Notes: generated by a model from the sequence alone, not told the origin. Numbered from the stretch's first letter, positions 26,520 to 44,398 are shown. The stretch: DNA of 64,000 nt from Cristatella mucedo (GCA_009760855.2 WPIO01000077.1:1-64000), one strand, 5' to 3'. Translations and numbers: made by a program.

Positions 26520-26686
26520 TTGCTGTCGTGAAGGTCTGGCCGCAGTCACCAAGTGACTCAATCGGCCAGGTGGAACAAAGGCTAGGTCCTGATGCAATTG
26601 CTGGCGTGTCATCATGAGCAAACGCGCCCTGTATAAACCAAGACTTAACCATTCAGTCACAGTGGATATTGTGTCTGCTTACCAAG

Positions 26687-26695
26687 TTATTTATT
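26687..26695 (+). promoter_or_regulatory. AU-rich nonamer UUAUUUAUU in 3'UTR (site 2)
   Basis: A second perfect TTATTTATT, 176 nt after the first and still before the poly(A) signal. Duplicate nonamers in one UTR strengthen the case for a functional ARE. Confidence 0.75.
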
Positions 26696-26812
26696 TTGAC
26701 TTTTTGTACCACTCCATCATTATGACACTCGTCATACGTGAAAAGCAGCTCATTAGTTCCTGTTGCAATAGTTTGTGGTAACAGCCAAAGATTCTTTTGT
26801 ATTGATTTCAAC

Positions 26813-26819
26813 TATTTAT
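26813..26819 (+). promoter_or_regulatory. UAUUUAU element abutting the poly(A) signal
   Basis: TATTTAT ends one base before AATAAA begins. It is a shorter family recognition core. Its contact with the poly(A) signal is unusual. Confidence 0.6.
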
Positions 26820-26825
26820 AATAAA
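26820..26825 (+). terminator. Polyadenylation signal AATAAA of the zinc finger gene
   Basis: Canonical AATAAA 410 nt after the stop codon, followed by a T/G-rich segment (about 26840-26860), as expected downstream of a cleavage site. This gives a 3'UTR of about 430 nt. Confidence 0.7.
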
Positions 26826-26840
26826 CAAGGTTTGAACGAC

Positions 26841-31811
<4,971 letters not shown>

Positions 31812-31857
<46 letters not shown>
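31812..31857. repeat. (CTG)15 tract
   Basis: About 15 uninterrupted CTG units, followed by CCGCCGCTGCC variants. Confidence 0.95.
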
Positions 31858-31858
<1 letters not shown>

Positions 31859-33599
31859 GCCGCTGCCACTGCCCCTGCTGCTGCCACAGGACTGGCCGCC
31901 TGCTGCCAGGCTCTGGATGCTCACATCCATAGGGTGTTCTGCCAACCTGCCTGCACGGGCCGAATAACTGCCAAGAAAGCCCAGTTTGCAGTAGCTGAGC
32001 CTGGCAGTGCAACCGACCATTCCTTCTACGAGGTCGTGGTACAGTGGTGGCAGTGCAGAAGTGGTGATGGGCTGCCACAAGTCTCATTCACACAAGGCTT
32101 ATTCGTAGACACTCTCCGTGGAGCCATCGAAGGATGGATGAGGGAGGGGATCGATTGACCTTTACAAACCTAGGGGAGCGAAGATCCCAAAGAGCAGTCA
32201 GGGCCTCGATGCCGTTCCAAGTGAGGCCGGTTGACTATGAATTCGCAAAATGAGTCCTCTCGAAAAAGGGAATGCCGCCCAACGAGATGCGTTTTTCGAC
32301 CATTTACGCCTTTCCATGGCGCTCGCCCTGTACCTCTGCTGGGGGGATCTGGACCCGTGTCGGGGTCGGGATCTGCACCCCTGCTTGGGTGATCTGCAGC
32401 CCTGTGCCGGGAGGGGGGGACATGAGGCCCAGCCGTAGGTGTATGCAGCCCTGTGGATCTGAAGGAGGCAGGCTGACTAGCTTAACGCAGTGGCAGCGAC
32501 GTTAGCGGCCAGTGGTTGACAAACTTCAAGTCCAAGGTAGAGCTTCTCTACAGGAGCAGCACAGAGTGGTTCACGGCAAGGTGACGTAAGCTTCTAGCAG
32601 TAACGAGTCTATGGAATAGCTCCATGCAAGACTCGTTTGCAGATGCAGGAAAAGGTGAAACTGCCCGTACAGTAAGTTGGGTCTGCCGGAAGTCCGGAGA
32701 AAAAAAGAGATGTCACACTGGCCGGTACCAGAGCTGCACCAAAAAATGTATCTGAAACGAGTTGCCAGCAAGGCAGCCGTAAGCAATGATACATACTCTG
32801 ATACTGCGGAGCATTGCAATTGCCTTGAGTGCACTTGAGTGGCCTGTCCTCTGCCTAAGCTTGAGTCTGGCCGATGATGCAATGGTTCAGGATGCAGGAT
32901 GAGTGTGCAGAGGCAGACCGGCTACTCACGAATGACTGGGAGGGTAGGCGATCAGCTAAGGCCGGTAGGAAAGATCGGCTATTCGCCGAATGCCAGCTCT
33001 CACAAGATGCAAGGTCAACCGGCAGACAGCCTAGGCAGCCCTAGGCAGATACACTTTAGCTCGAGAAAGAGAAGAGACGCTGGAGGAAAGCCTTAGCTCT
33101 CTTTTGGTTTTCTCTGGTCTTCAGAATGCACAAAGTCTAAGCCCTTCGACGAGTGAAGCCTTCCGTGTTCTACAGAAGGCACAACCCGGCCGGCCTGCCG
33201 TGGTGGCCCCACACCCTCAGCTCCCCCTCTCCCCACCCCACCCCCTGGCTGAGGGCCTCTCCAGTGAAATGGGGTCGGAGGATAAGCTTTTAGTGAAACT
33301 TCGTGCCTGCCATCCCGGGCAGGCGGCATACCTCTTTCTCGGGGAGGTTTTCACCAGCCGATGATGACGGAGGCACTGCCTTTGTTGCAGGCCCAGGGAG
33401 AGTGAAGGGAGGGAGGAGCCGGGGAAGAGAATGCCTTGCAGGCCACGACAGCGAGTCCGGTCGATGGAGCCGCAGCAGCAGCCGAAACGCCGGCAGCTGC
33501 ACCGGTCGGCAGCTCTCGCTCGAGCAGCTCGAGCAGGCCCGACTCCCTTCCCTGCAGCCGCTGCAACTTCCGACAGCTCTAGTCAGCCCCCCCCCCCAG
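31858..33599. other. No recognisable gene
   Basis: Frames such as 31763-32158 and 33431-34282 (plus) were read and show only low-complexity or unrecognised sequence. Confidence 0.35.
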
Positions 33600-33680
33600 C
33601 CGTGGCATATGTGAAGTGCCTGAATAGAGATTACGTTCTCTTAGGGCGCTATATTAATGAATTATTAAAAAAAACTATTT
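33600..33680 (+). mobile_element. SINE family A body, 5' truncated (plus strand)
   Basis: GGCATATGTGAAGTGCCTGA, ATAGAGATTACGTTCTCTTA, GGGCGCTATATTAATGAATT, followed by ATTAAAAAAAA. The tRNA head is missing; a poly-C run precedes it. Confidence 0.8.
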
Positions 33681-33799
33681 ATTTCTGCCTCCTTGGAAGG
33701 CACGTAAGTGGAAAGGACCTCTTTTTTGACTGCCCAAGCTTTTGCCGGCAAACACCAGCACCGGGTGGTGGCAAGCAGAGTGAGCGCTCGAAAAGTTCG

Positions 33800-33913
33800 G
33801 CTGCTGCTGCTGCTGCTGCTGCTGCTGATGCTGCCTGCATCTGCTGCTTAGACCCGTGTAAGTCAACTCTTACTTACCTGCTTCGCGGCTGGAACTACTG
33901 CTGCTGCTGCTGC
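33800..33913. repeat. Two short (CTG)n tracts
   Basis: About 11 CTG units at 33800-33832 and 6 at 33896-33913, separated by mixed sequence. Confidence 0.85.
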
Positions 33914-34649
33914 TCCATGCTGCAGTGCAGAAGCAGTGTGAGCCAACTCGTTCGTTGCTTATCTTTTTTCCGTGGCAGGCGGCAGGTCACAAAAGAGCTC
34001 GTAAAGCTGCACTCCTCGGTTCCCTGCTCGGCTGCCGCCACCATCATCTTTGGTGCTTCTGCCTTCTCTTACCCGCCCAGCCCAGCTTTCGTGCAGGCAG
34101 CGACAGGAAGCCGTTTAGCTGCGTGCCGGAGGCAAGCAAACTTCGGAGGCGATGAGATCGCAACCTTTCGGGAAGGCAGGAGGCGGCTTTCAGGAGAAGA
34201 GTTGTGCCTTAGTTGTTTGTGCATCAGTTTGTTTCTTAACACGAGCTCTTGTGTAAGCTGGGAAAATGCTTTTTTTCTGTAGCCCTTCGAAACCTTGCTT
34301 TTTTGGCCATAGTTATCCGGCTTGGCCATAAAATGGAGTCCTCGGTGTTGAGAGCCTACTTTGGGCTGCTCTAGCACCCCGGCGGTCCAGCACGCTCACC
34401 TATATGTATGAATTAAGTCAGCTCAGCACTAATCTATACCAGGTGAACGCAGCTTCCAAGAAACAGTAGCTAGCGGGTGCAAGCGCTGCAGTATGCTTCA
34501 GTAGCTCTATCTGGCTTAAGCTAAGCGGTATCCAATGGCAGCTGCGCTTTCGACATTCATGATTAGTAAACTGAACTGCGCTGTATGGGGTCATGGACGG
34601 TTAGAGGGGGGACTTTCGGGCTGCTGTGTCCCTTTAAAAACAAATACAG
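33914..34649. other. No recognisable gene
   Basis: Short overlapping frames only. Confidence 0.3.
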
Positions 34650-34792
34650 CATACGGTGGCTTATAGACATATAGGGGCAGAAGAGCCTTGGCGGCTATTA
34701 CTAGTGCTTGCTGTGGGCAAAGGATCGCACACTGCACGACTCTAGCCCACAACCTTGGTCGAGAACAACACCTTTACCACTGAGCTAAGACG
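34650..34792 (-). mobile_element. SINE family B copy (minus strand)
   Basis: On the minus strand box A TAGCTCAGTGG (34777-34787) is an exact consensus match. Box B is GGTTGTGGGCTAGAGTC, slightly eroded. The body has GCAAGCACTAGTAATAGCC and AAGGCTCTTCTGCCCC. Confidence 0.8.
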
Positions 34793-34924
34793 GGGGGGGG
34801 GCGATTCATCTCACAAAAGTCCACTCTCGTTTGCACCTGCAAGCGTGCGACGAGTGAAAGAATGCATACCGGCAACTGTATGAGCGTACGTGATATTCAG
34901 CCGGTCATAGCAGAGCAGGTAGGA

Positions 34925-35242
34925 TTTGTATATGCCTCTCCATCTGTAACTCCACAAAGACTGCGCGGGTGTTTTTCAGGAGAGTTTTAGTTTTCTATAG
35001 CACACTCACAGCCCAAAAAACCTTCGGTGCCATGGCAGCTAACCGACTTCATCGCAAGCAACAAAGAAAAAGAGAGAAGCATAGCAGAGTCAGGAGGGCA
35101 GTCAAGGAAATCAGCAGCATGGTAATAGCTGCAGAGCACTGATGGAAAGAATATGCCACAGGCGGCTCAGATAGGAAAGATGTCACTGCAATAGGATTGT
35201 GGATATGATTTCCACTAATGTCTAGTCTAGTCTAGTCAGTCT
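34925..35242 (+). repeat. Repeat family C, first of two tandem copies
   Basis: CTCCATCTGTAACTCCACAA, CAGGAGAGTTTTAG, TAGCACACTCACAGCC, GAGAAGCATAGCAGAGTCAG. It ends in a (TCTAG)n patch at 35219-35243, where the next copy starts. Confidence 0.8.
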
Positions 35243-35430
35243 AGTAATGTAATGTAATGAATCTCCGTCTGTAACTCCACAAAGCCATAAAGACCAGGTG
35301 GGTGTTATGCAGGATAGTTTTGTATGGCCCACTCACAGCCTAAGCGGCTTTCAGTACGCATTCGGAAGCCGGCAGACAGTCTAGGACCTGCAGAATAAAA
35401 GCTTTTGCTGTCACAGACTATAGGCTTTTG
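35243..35430 (+). repeat. Repeat family C, second tandem copy
   Basis: AATGTAATGTAATGAATCTC, CGTCTGTAACTCCACAAAG, CTCACAGCCTAAGCGGCTTT, CAGTACGCATTCGG, then GCAGACAGTCTA and a distinct 3' end (GCAGAATAAAAGCTTTTGC). Confidence 0.8.
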
Positions 35431-36094
35431 CTCACAGAGCCGAGTTGGAACCGTCAATCAGAGCTACCGAACCGGCTCAGCCCAGTTCCAAGAGGCAAGC
35501 CATGTGCCTCTGCTAAGTGTCTAATTTGGGAGTCGCCCAGCCTGCTGCAATCACGTGAGGCAAGCTGCCTGCTAGCACACCTCGGTGTCTGATACCTGAT
35601 GAGAGCTTAAGCAACAGGTGAACAGCTATGGCCGGCCAAGCGATTCTCAGCTGCCTGGCTGCAGAAGGCTGCAGCAGCCAAAGCAGCAGCAGCCGAGTAC
35701 ATATGCTGCAGGAGGCGGTGCAGTTGCCGACAGAGGGCTAGTCGATGGGCTGGGCCGGGCTGGCTGGGGGTGCTCACTGCAGGGCAGATCCGGGCCCTCA
35801 GCAGAGGGCTGACCGGCTGACACTGCTGCGGGTGGATGCATTTGTCAAACAGATGTCTTTATGCCCGGACGAGCTCCCCTATCTAGGGCTGTGTTCCTGC
35901 GGTAGCCTTCATAATGGAAAGGAAGCCTCTGCCCCGAGGATCCGCCTATCAATAGGTAACCCAAGCTCGTTTGCTGCTGGCCGAGCAAATAGGAGACAGT
36001 CAGCCACAAAAACCAGCTTAGCTTGGGATGGCCACCGACGTATGGATCTTGGCTAGCAGCCAACCACCACTCATATCAACCACAACCCGGTGAG
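35431..36094. other. No recognisable gene
   Basis: Short frames only; CAGC-rich. Confidence 0.3.
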
Positions 36095-36425
36095 CGAGTG
36101 AGAGACAGCGAGAGAAAGGAAGAGCCAGAGGCAGCTAGTGTGATAGTATGGGAGCGAGTGTGAGAGCGAGTGGGAGAGAGTGAGTGCGAGGGCGAGAGAG
36201 CGAGAGAGCAACAGTGAGAGCAAGAGTGAGAGAATGGGAGAGAGAAAGGAAGAGTAAGAGAGGGAGAGGGAGAACAAGAGAAAGAGTGAGATAGAGAGAG
36301 CAAGAGTGAAAGCTTGAAAGAGTTAAAGTTGCTTATGAGAGACGTGCAGGCGCAGACCGAGCAGACAGACACAGGGGGGAGAGAGAGACAGACAGACGGA
36401 GACAGACAGACAGAGAGATAGAACC
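36095..36425. repeat. Degenerate purine (GA)n array
   Basis: GAGAGCGAGTGAGAG-type words without a long pure run; an old microsatellite. GACAGACA units at the right end. Confidence 0.85.
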
Positions 36426-38322
36426 AGACAAAGAGGCCGCTGATCAGGATGGAGCTACCCACCCAATCTTGTGCCACCCTATCTACTGCACTGCAAAATA
36501 GCAAACGATCGGTGTTTCTCTCGTTGGCTGAGCTTTCTTCGATACGCAAATTCCAGATCGTCCCATTACTCCTGCCGTATAATCCAATGAGATGTGAGCG
36601 CGATGTACGGTGAACTGCTGAGCGAAATGTGTCACCCAAGATTTCGTATGGAGAACGGGAAACCAGCAAGCAGCATGTTGAGCTGGTCCAGCAGTGTCAG
36701 ACAGCAGCCTGCACCATCTTCAATGGCCATCGGCGGCAGGGTCGCGTATCGAGAGCTGAAATGGCAAGTTGTCGCTGCCGAGATGCCTAGTGCCCAGGGT
36801 GAGACCTTTGGCGTCTGAATGAGTAGACGCCTCAGGTGCAGGCTAGGAGTGTTCCACGCCGTGTTGCTCAAAAGGCAGACCGACGCTGAATCTCCTCCCT
36901 CTTCCCCTGCCCTCTCCCTGGCCAGCAGAGGCCTGCCCTGCTTTAGAGCATAGACGAACAGCTGTGTTGGACAGCATGGCCACATCTGCTGCACTGCCAA
37001 GGCGTGCAGCGCACAGGCACTTCACAGCGTGTACGAACGTTTCACCCCATGGGTTCTTAGCTACTGTGTAAGATGGCTTTTACTTCATAGCCCAGAAGTC
37101 AGGTTTGTGTCCCGGCAGCAGGCAATTGGTTCTTGCCCACTGCTGCAAGGTTGAGTGATAGCAGCCATGACTCTTCTTCTGCTGCTGGTGCTGCTGCTTC
37201 TGCTGCTATGCAAAGGAACCAGCTGAATCAGCTGAGCTTTACTTTTTACTTTTACAACTGCCGGATTTACTCTTGACATTACGCCGGCCCCCCCCAATGA
37301 CTCTTTCAAAGCTCCCTTAGTGTTTGCTCTAGCAGCAGCAGCTCGGCGACTCCTGCTTAGGCCAGGCAGCTGTACTTCCTCTCCCTGCTGCACCTGTGCC
37401 TCAAGGAAGGCCGGCCGGGTCTCTCGTCTGCAGCCGGTGTTCTGGCATTTCCTCTTGTCATGAGGAGCCGGTGGCCTTCAATAACCGAGGGCCTGCTGCC
37501 GACACAGGCTGCTTTAGCAGAGCATATGTATCATTGATGGACCTCGAAGCTAAGCCTGCTGCTTGCTGCTGGGCTGACTTGATCAGCTGCTGATTGCAGT
37601 TCCAGCTCGGTAATAATCGGTGACCAGTGAGCTTCACACCATTGCCAATAGATTGGACGATTGGCCATCGTAGCAGAAATCCCTAAGGATGAGAAAAGTG
37701 GATGCTCACACAGCGAAAGTAGAGGAGGAGGTAGCTGAACGCTAAATATCTCGGTACCCTCTGTGATCAGTTGCCTGCCAGCAGCATACTGCAAGATGAA
37801 AATCAGCATGTCATTAGTACCACCCCTTTGAAGAGAACCTTTTTTGAGGAGTGTGTAGAGCTGGGAGTAGGCAGCATGGCAGAATTCCTAACCACGTTTT
37901 ATGCTGGTGTTGGCACACCAGTTCTCTGCTTGTCCTTCCGGTTGGAGGCCAAGCCTGCCAGAGAGCTTGACCTTGACTTTGCCGGTGGCAGTAATTCATT
38001 GTAAGGCATGGGTTGATTGCCACTCTGGGTCGGTCCAATGGAACCAGGCTTCTGCCGAGCCCTTCTTACAAGTGCATATGGTTTGCTGCCGAAGCCGTAA
38101 ATACAGACAGCAAATGCAGTATCTTCAAGTAATTGATTACCAAGCCGTGCAGCCTTCCAATGCATTCTGCTGTTGCTGTTTCAAGAGCCGAAGTGGAAGT
38201 TCCTTATGCTGGCCACCCATTACTGCGGCTAAGCATTTGGAAAATAGCTGAAGCAATGAAGAGCTGAATCAGACACGAGACCCCCTTCCCATATGGAGGC
38301 AGGGAAACCGAGAGAAACTCAG
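36426..38322. other. No recognisable gene; CTG-rich patch near 37170-37208
   Basis: 1.9 kb with overlapping short frames on both strands, none recognised. Confidence 0.35.
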
Positions 38323-39360
<1,038 letters not shown>

Positions 39361-39407
39361 GCCGGCAGGTAAGTTTACGTTATATTTATGATTGCATGTA
39401 CGCATGT

Positions 39408-39535
39408 ATGTATCTCCATCTATAACTCCGCAATGTCGCAAAGACTTAGCGGTTTTACACAGGAGAGCTTTCGTATAAGCTCAAAGCATAAGAGACATTC
39501 GTTGCACAGAGAGCAGCCAACAGGCTCAATATCAC
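39408..39535 (+). repeat. Repeat family C copy (degenerate)
   Basis: GTATCTCCATCTATAACTCC, CGCAAAGACTTAGCGG, ACACAGGAGAGCTTTCGTAT, GCAGCCAACAG. It sits between two GA arrays. Confidence 0.7.
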
Positions 39536-39546
39536 GAAGCAGCACA

Positions 39547-39645
39547 AAGAGAGAGAGAGAGCAAGAAAAGAGAGAGAAGAGAGAAAAGAGAGAGACAGAG
39601 AAGAAAGAGAGAAGAGAGGAGAGAGTAGAGAGAAGAGAGATGTAA
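39547..39645. repeat. Impure (GA)n tract
   Basis: GAGAGAGCAAGAAAAG-type purine repeat. Confidence 0.9.
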
Positions 39646-40284
39646 GAGACTCCACAGAGAACATACTAATGGAGACAGAGACATGGAAAGAGGCTATCTG
39701 AAAATAACTGGGAGTGACTTATCCTTAACAAGTTTCAATGCCCTGGTTTAAGAACAACCCGAGAACAGAATGACATGCTTCTGATATCCAGTATGCAACA
39801 GTTATTTGATATGCTGTATTGGTTGAGGCTTTGGGTCTTTCAGTACCAACCTCCTTATTTTTAGGAATGCTAGTGTTGTGAAAAGAGTCATTACTATGTC
39901 CTGGCAACATTCCCAGTGTTCTGAATAAATGTAGGATAAAAAGGTCGATTGTCAAAGGCAAAGCTTCGAGCATGTCATAAGGACTTCACGTAACCTGTTG
40001 AAGTAGACATTGACCCTTAGATGACCAGGGTTATTAACCGCGGGTCTAGCCTAGTTAGCAGCCAGTGGAGCTGCTTCTAATATGTTCACACCATGAAAAA
40101 TCCATGGCGTCTTGGAGTCTTGGAGCTAAATTAACTTTAGGTGCACTTTCCACTTTGCTATCGCCAACCAGAGAGTATACACTTCGTTGAAGGTTATGCT
40201 GCCACTGCTGGGGGGGGGGAGAGTAAGCAAGATGTAGCTTATTCTCCTGCTGCCGACTAGGGTTCATCCTTTCCAGCGATCCTG
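39646..40284. other. No recognisable gene
   Basis: Short frames only; a G run at about 40211-40219. Confidence 0.3.
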
Positions 40285-40505
40285 AGCTGTTACTTTCATG
40301 CTACTCATGACCTCGACTGCTCTCCTGACTCTGCTATGCTTCCCACTTTCTCTTTGTTTCGTGAAACGAAGTTTATTGGCTAATTAATGCGTACCGAAAG
40401 CCGCTTAGGCTGTGAGTGCGCTATACAAAACTCTTCTGCATAACACCCACATAGTCTTAAATGGCTTTGTGTGGAATCACAGATGGAGATACATTACATA
40501 GCAGA
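40285..40505 (-). repeat. Repeat family C copy (minus strand)
   Basis: Reverse complement of the C consensus: GTATCTCCATCTGTGATTCC, CAGAAGAGTTTTGTATAGCG, CACTCACAGCCTAAGCGGCT, TTCGGTACGCATT, then AAAGTGGGAAGCATAGCAGA and GAGCAGTCGAGG. Confidence 0.85.
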
Positions 40506-40825
40506 CAGCAGCCTCTTCCAAGGAACGGAGCAGCATCGCTTGCATTACTGTTTGTGGATGCACCTGTGCAGCTCATACAGTAAGGCTAGCTTTAAACCAA
40601 TGCTTCAAAGGCTCAGTCAGCTGCTAGCAGCTGCTGCCGACTGCTGCTGCCAGTCGATTCTGCCTGGCAATTCTGCCCAATCGCCAGCTCCTCCTGAACT
40701 CTTTCTGCTCCTCCTGCTGCAGCCAAGGTGCTCCAAGGCTTCTGAAGGTCTGGCAGTCTGAAGGAGCCAGTGCAGTCTGGTGACCAGGCATCGGGCAACC
40801 TGATACCTAGCTAGCGCCCAGCAGG

Positions 40826-40829
<4 letters not shown>

Positions 40830-40913
<84 letters not shown>
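40830..40913. repeat. (GA)n microsatellite
   Basis: About 42 pure GA units. Confidence 0.97.
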
Positions 40914-40914
<1 letters not shown>

Positions 40915-41007
40915 GGAGCACAGAAGTACTTATAGCCCCAATACCCGTGACAGGCTGAAAATATAAGCAGCTAAGGAGATTGAAGGAACACGGAGACAGA
41001 AAAAAAT

Positions 41008-41050
41008 AGAGAGAGAGAGATGGAGAGAGAGAGATGGAGAGAGAGAGATG

Positions 41051-41084
<34 letters not shown>
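41008..41084. repeat. (GA)n tract with tandem GAGATGGAGAGA
   Basis: Three GAGAGAGATG units followed by GA dinucleotides. Confidence 0.93.
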
Positions 41085-41085
<1 letters not shown>

Positions 41086-42554
41086 GTTTTACTGCCGAGC
41101 TGGCAACCACAGGCTACGGGTATCTGAGTAAACACCCAGATCCCGGGTCCTGCACTGATATTTATCTGTAACAAGATCCTAGCTACTGCAAGCTCAGCCC
41201 CTGCAGCCCTGCCACAGGGGGGGGAGGGCATGGCCACACTGCCGAGCAATACCGGCCGAGATACTCTTGATGGGCTTGACAGGTGCTGCCAATTCTCAGT
41301 CCAGTAAGGACCGGTTGAAGAAGCAAACTCCTTGGACCAAACTTCTACCTTCTCCTCCTCCTGCTGTGGCGAGCTTTCACAGAACAGCAGAACGAGAAGG
41401 CATTAGCGATTGTCTCTAGCTTAAGGAGAGTAAAGTAAACAGGGGTTATTGTGCAGCCTGCAGTTTTACTCGGTACCCCCTCCCCCAGATCATGCAGGTT
41501 GTTTTGTCTGGGATCCCTCGTAGGATGGGTCGTGCGAGCACCGAAAGACGCTTTAGTCTAGATGCTTTATACTAGATGCTTTAGTCTGGACGATGCAGAC
41601 CCCTCTCTTATGGTATTTAAGCCTGTGTACGGCAGACCAACAGCTGCCAAGAGTTTCTCACAAACAGCAGTAAGGGAGGGGCAGAGGAGGACCTCCGACG
41701 TCGCCTTCAGGCATGTGTCCTTCCCTACTGGGGTGTACAGAGCTCACTCGCCTAGAGGGCCTGCCACCGATTACGAACCGCTCAGTGTGTGTGGTAAACA
41801 TGCTTCTTAAAAGCACTTGGCTCAGAAGCATAAGCTTGGTAAACTGGAAGAGCTCCAGGTGAGCCTGGTGGCATGCAGGTGGCCTCGTGTTCCGTATTGG
41901 GGCATAGAGTTTCTGCTCGCCGGCCACGGCTTCAATCCAGGAGGGACACTGTCTACCGACCGGTGGACGGACCTGCTGCTCGACATCATGCCGGGGAGGG
42001 GTCACGCCGGACGTTAAGGGCTCTGGCAGCGAGTCCAACATACAATATCGGCCACGACCTCGGGGTATGTGCAACAAGACGGGGCAGCTAGGGACTGTCC
42101 GAATGCTCTTGGATTACGCGGCTGCCCTGCACTTGCTGCTTGCTCGGGCTCGACGCTGCCTCCATCCACTCCTCTGGCTTGGCCCACTGGTGTGGCCCAC
42201 AGCAATGGTGGTCTTTTATCTGTGAGCCGTTGACCAAGCTGCTGCTGTGACTACAGTTTTCTGTACCTTACATGGCACTACATCAATCCTACCTTAAGCT
42301 GATCCCAACAGCTGCTCAACTGTCTGAATCCTTTCTCATTACAGTTTTTCGTCCTGTTCCAATGACAGCCTGGTGTCATTTACTGTCCCTCGGTTAGCTG
42401 CTAGGGAAGAGGCTGTAGCTGAGAGTTTGGCACGGAAAAAGTCCTAGCTGACTTGGCGGCCTCAGCCTCAGCCTTGGTATAGCTGCAGGATGCAGCTGCC
42501 TTATCGACCATTATCACCATCACTTGCAGTGCAGGCAAAACAGGAATCAGGCTG
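41085..42554. other. No recognisable gene
   Basis: 1.5 kb with overlapping frames up to 139 codons (minus, 41658-42077), none recognised. Confidence 0.35.
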
Positions 42555-42615
42555 CTCAACTCTTCGAGGCTCGCGACTTTGGTTGTGAAGAGCCAGCCAC
42601 CTTACCTCCCTGATA
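42555..42615 (-). mobile_element. Degenerate SINE head fragment (minus strand)
   Basis: CGACTTTGGTTGTGAAGAGC and CACCTTACCTCC align with the head of the family B copy at 3.5 kb (CGATTTCGGTAGTGAAGACC, CACCTTACCTCC). Box B is eroded and the body is absent. Confidence 0.45.
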
Positions 42616-42831
42616 TTCTCGGACTGTTCGAGTCTTGATCAACCATACATCGAAAAGAGCATTCAAACTGCTCGTGTAGGGACATCATCCATCTGGGTCC
42701 TACCTATAAGTCAGGTGGGGATCCATCGGTGCCAGAGCCTGGCTGGCACCGTACGTGGGGATGGATGCAGCCTGCTGGTCTCGGTAACAGCACAGATCCC
42801 TCTTCCTCCGGTACGACCTCGTTGCCCCCTC

Positions 42832-42833
42832 TT

Positions 42834-42904
<71 letters not shown>

Positions 42905-42927
42905 CTCTCTCTCTCTCTTTCTCTTTG
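42832..42927. repeat. (CT)n microsatellite
   Basis: CT dinucleotides with two TTGCTCTC interruptions. Confidence 0.95.
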
Positions 42928-43218
42928 TCTATTCCTGCAGGCAGACGCCCAATACCTACTGTTAACTGGTTCTGGTATAGAATCCCGAGCTCGGTTCCGG
43001 TTCTGAGTTCATCACGCCCAAGATAGCAGCCCAGATGGACGGAAGATAGCCCACGTGTTAGCCACCGATTTTCCACTCGGTGCCCCTCGGTGTGGTGGTT
43101 GCTATCTACTAATTTATCTGGCCGCCGGGCTTCTGCACGCCCAGGGGCATTCTTCTGCCTGCCTTGCTCTTTTGTTGAGCAAGTAAGCTTTCCTTTCTGC
43201 TCACCGGCTCCACCACCA

Positions 43219-43356
43219 GCTCTTTCTCTGTCTCTCTCTCTCTGTCTCTCTCTCTCTCTCTCTCTGTTTTCTCTCTCTCACCCTCTCTCTCTCTCTCTCT
43301 CTCTCTGTTTTCTCTCTCTCACCCCTCTCTCTCTCTCTCTCTGTTTTCTCTCTCTC

Positions 43357-43393
<37 letters not shown>

Positions 43394-43460
43394 TCTCTCT
43401 CTCTCTCTCTCTCACCCTCTCTCTCTCTCTCTCTCTCTCTGTTTTCTCTCTCTCACCCTC

Positions 43461-43495
<35 letters not shown>

Positions 43496-43496
43496 G

Positions 43497-43527
<31 letters not shown>

Positions 43528-43543
43528 CTTTGTTACAAACCTA
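43219..43543. repeat. CT array with recurring GTTTTCTCTCTCTCACCC
   Basis: The word GTTTTCTCTCTCTCAC(C) recurs at about 43266, 43307, 43342 and 43441, and a GTTTTC variant near 43496. Pure (CT)n lies between, giving a higher-order minisatellite inside the microsatellite. Confidence 0.93.
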
Positions 43544-43617
43544 AATTTGCCTCTCACTCGGTCACTTTGTCTCTCCCCTTCTATCCTCTCTACTTTCTTG
43601 CTGCCTCTTTTTTCCCA

Positions 43618-43665
43618 CGTCTCTCTCTCTCTCTCTCCCACTCTCACGTTTTCTCTCTGCTTCAT
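43618..43665. repeat. Short CT-rich tract
   Basis: (TC)n with CCCACTCTCACG interruption, continuing the preceding array after about 75 bp. Confidence 0.8.
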
Positions 43666-44398
43666 TTTTGTCAGTGTGGGCTTGTATCATGCGATCGGAC
43701 AGCAGACAAAGTGCATACGAATGTAGGGGCATAAGAAGCGCTTCAACTGAGCTCGAGGCAGCCGCAGCAGCTCACTTGCCGCAATGCCTTTTGCTCCTCG
43801 GTTCGAAGGCTGGAGGTCTTCTATTAGAATGCAGCAACTCTCCTCAACCCAACCCGACCCAACCCCACCCCCTGCGATCTCCTGAGCCTTTCGGCATACG
43901 GCAGGCTCTCATGCTGTTTACTTTTCCAGCTCAGTCTCCACCTTTGCATTCCCCTTAACCTACAGTCAGCCAAAGGCCCTGCTGCTGCTGCCTAGCATTG
44001 ATGTCAGCCCAAGCCTCATTCAGTCGCCAGCTCCTTGATGGCTGCACCGGCTCACGCACCGCTAACTAATTACCCAGTCAAGTGGAATAGCCACTGACGG
44101 TCCTGGTAGAATGGGGGTGGAGTGGAGGGACTGGGTAGGGAAAAACACCTCTCACACTGTAAATACGCCGGGCATTCAATGAACTGAAGGTCATGGCCAT
44201 GAAGCACTTGGCTGTTATTCGGGTCCTCGGGCTGCAGAGGATAAACAGAGAGTGTGGGGCATGCACAAAAAGAGAACCGCAGCTGCGACCTATGCATACC
44301 CTCATAAATGCCCACCGGCCTTTCCCACACGCAAGCACTAGCTTCCTATGGAGCATAAAAGCATGTATGCCTGGGCTATTTCTTCCCTATCTTTGTCC
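43666..44398. other. No recognisable gene
   Basis: Short overlapping frames, none recognised. Confidence 0.3.
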
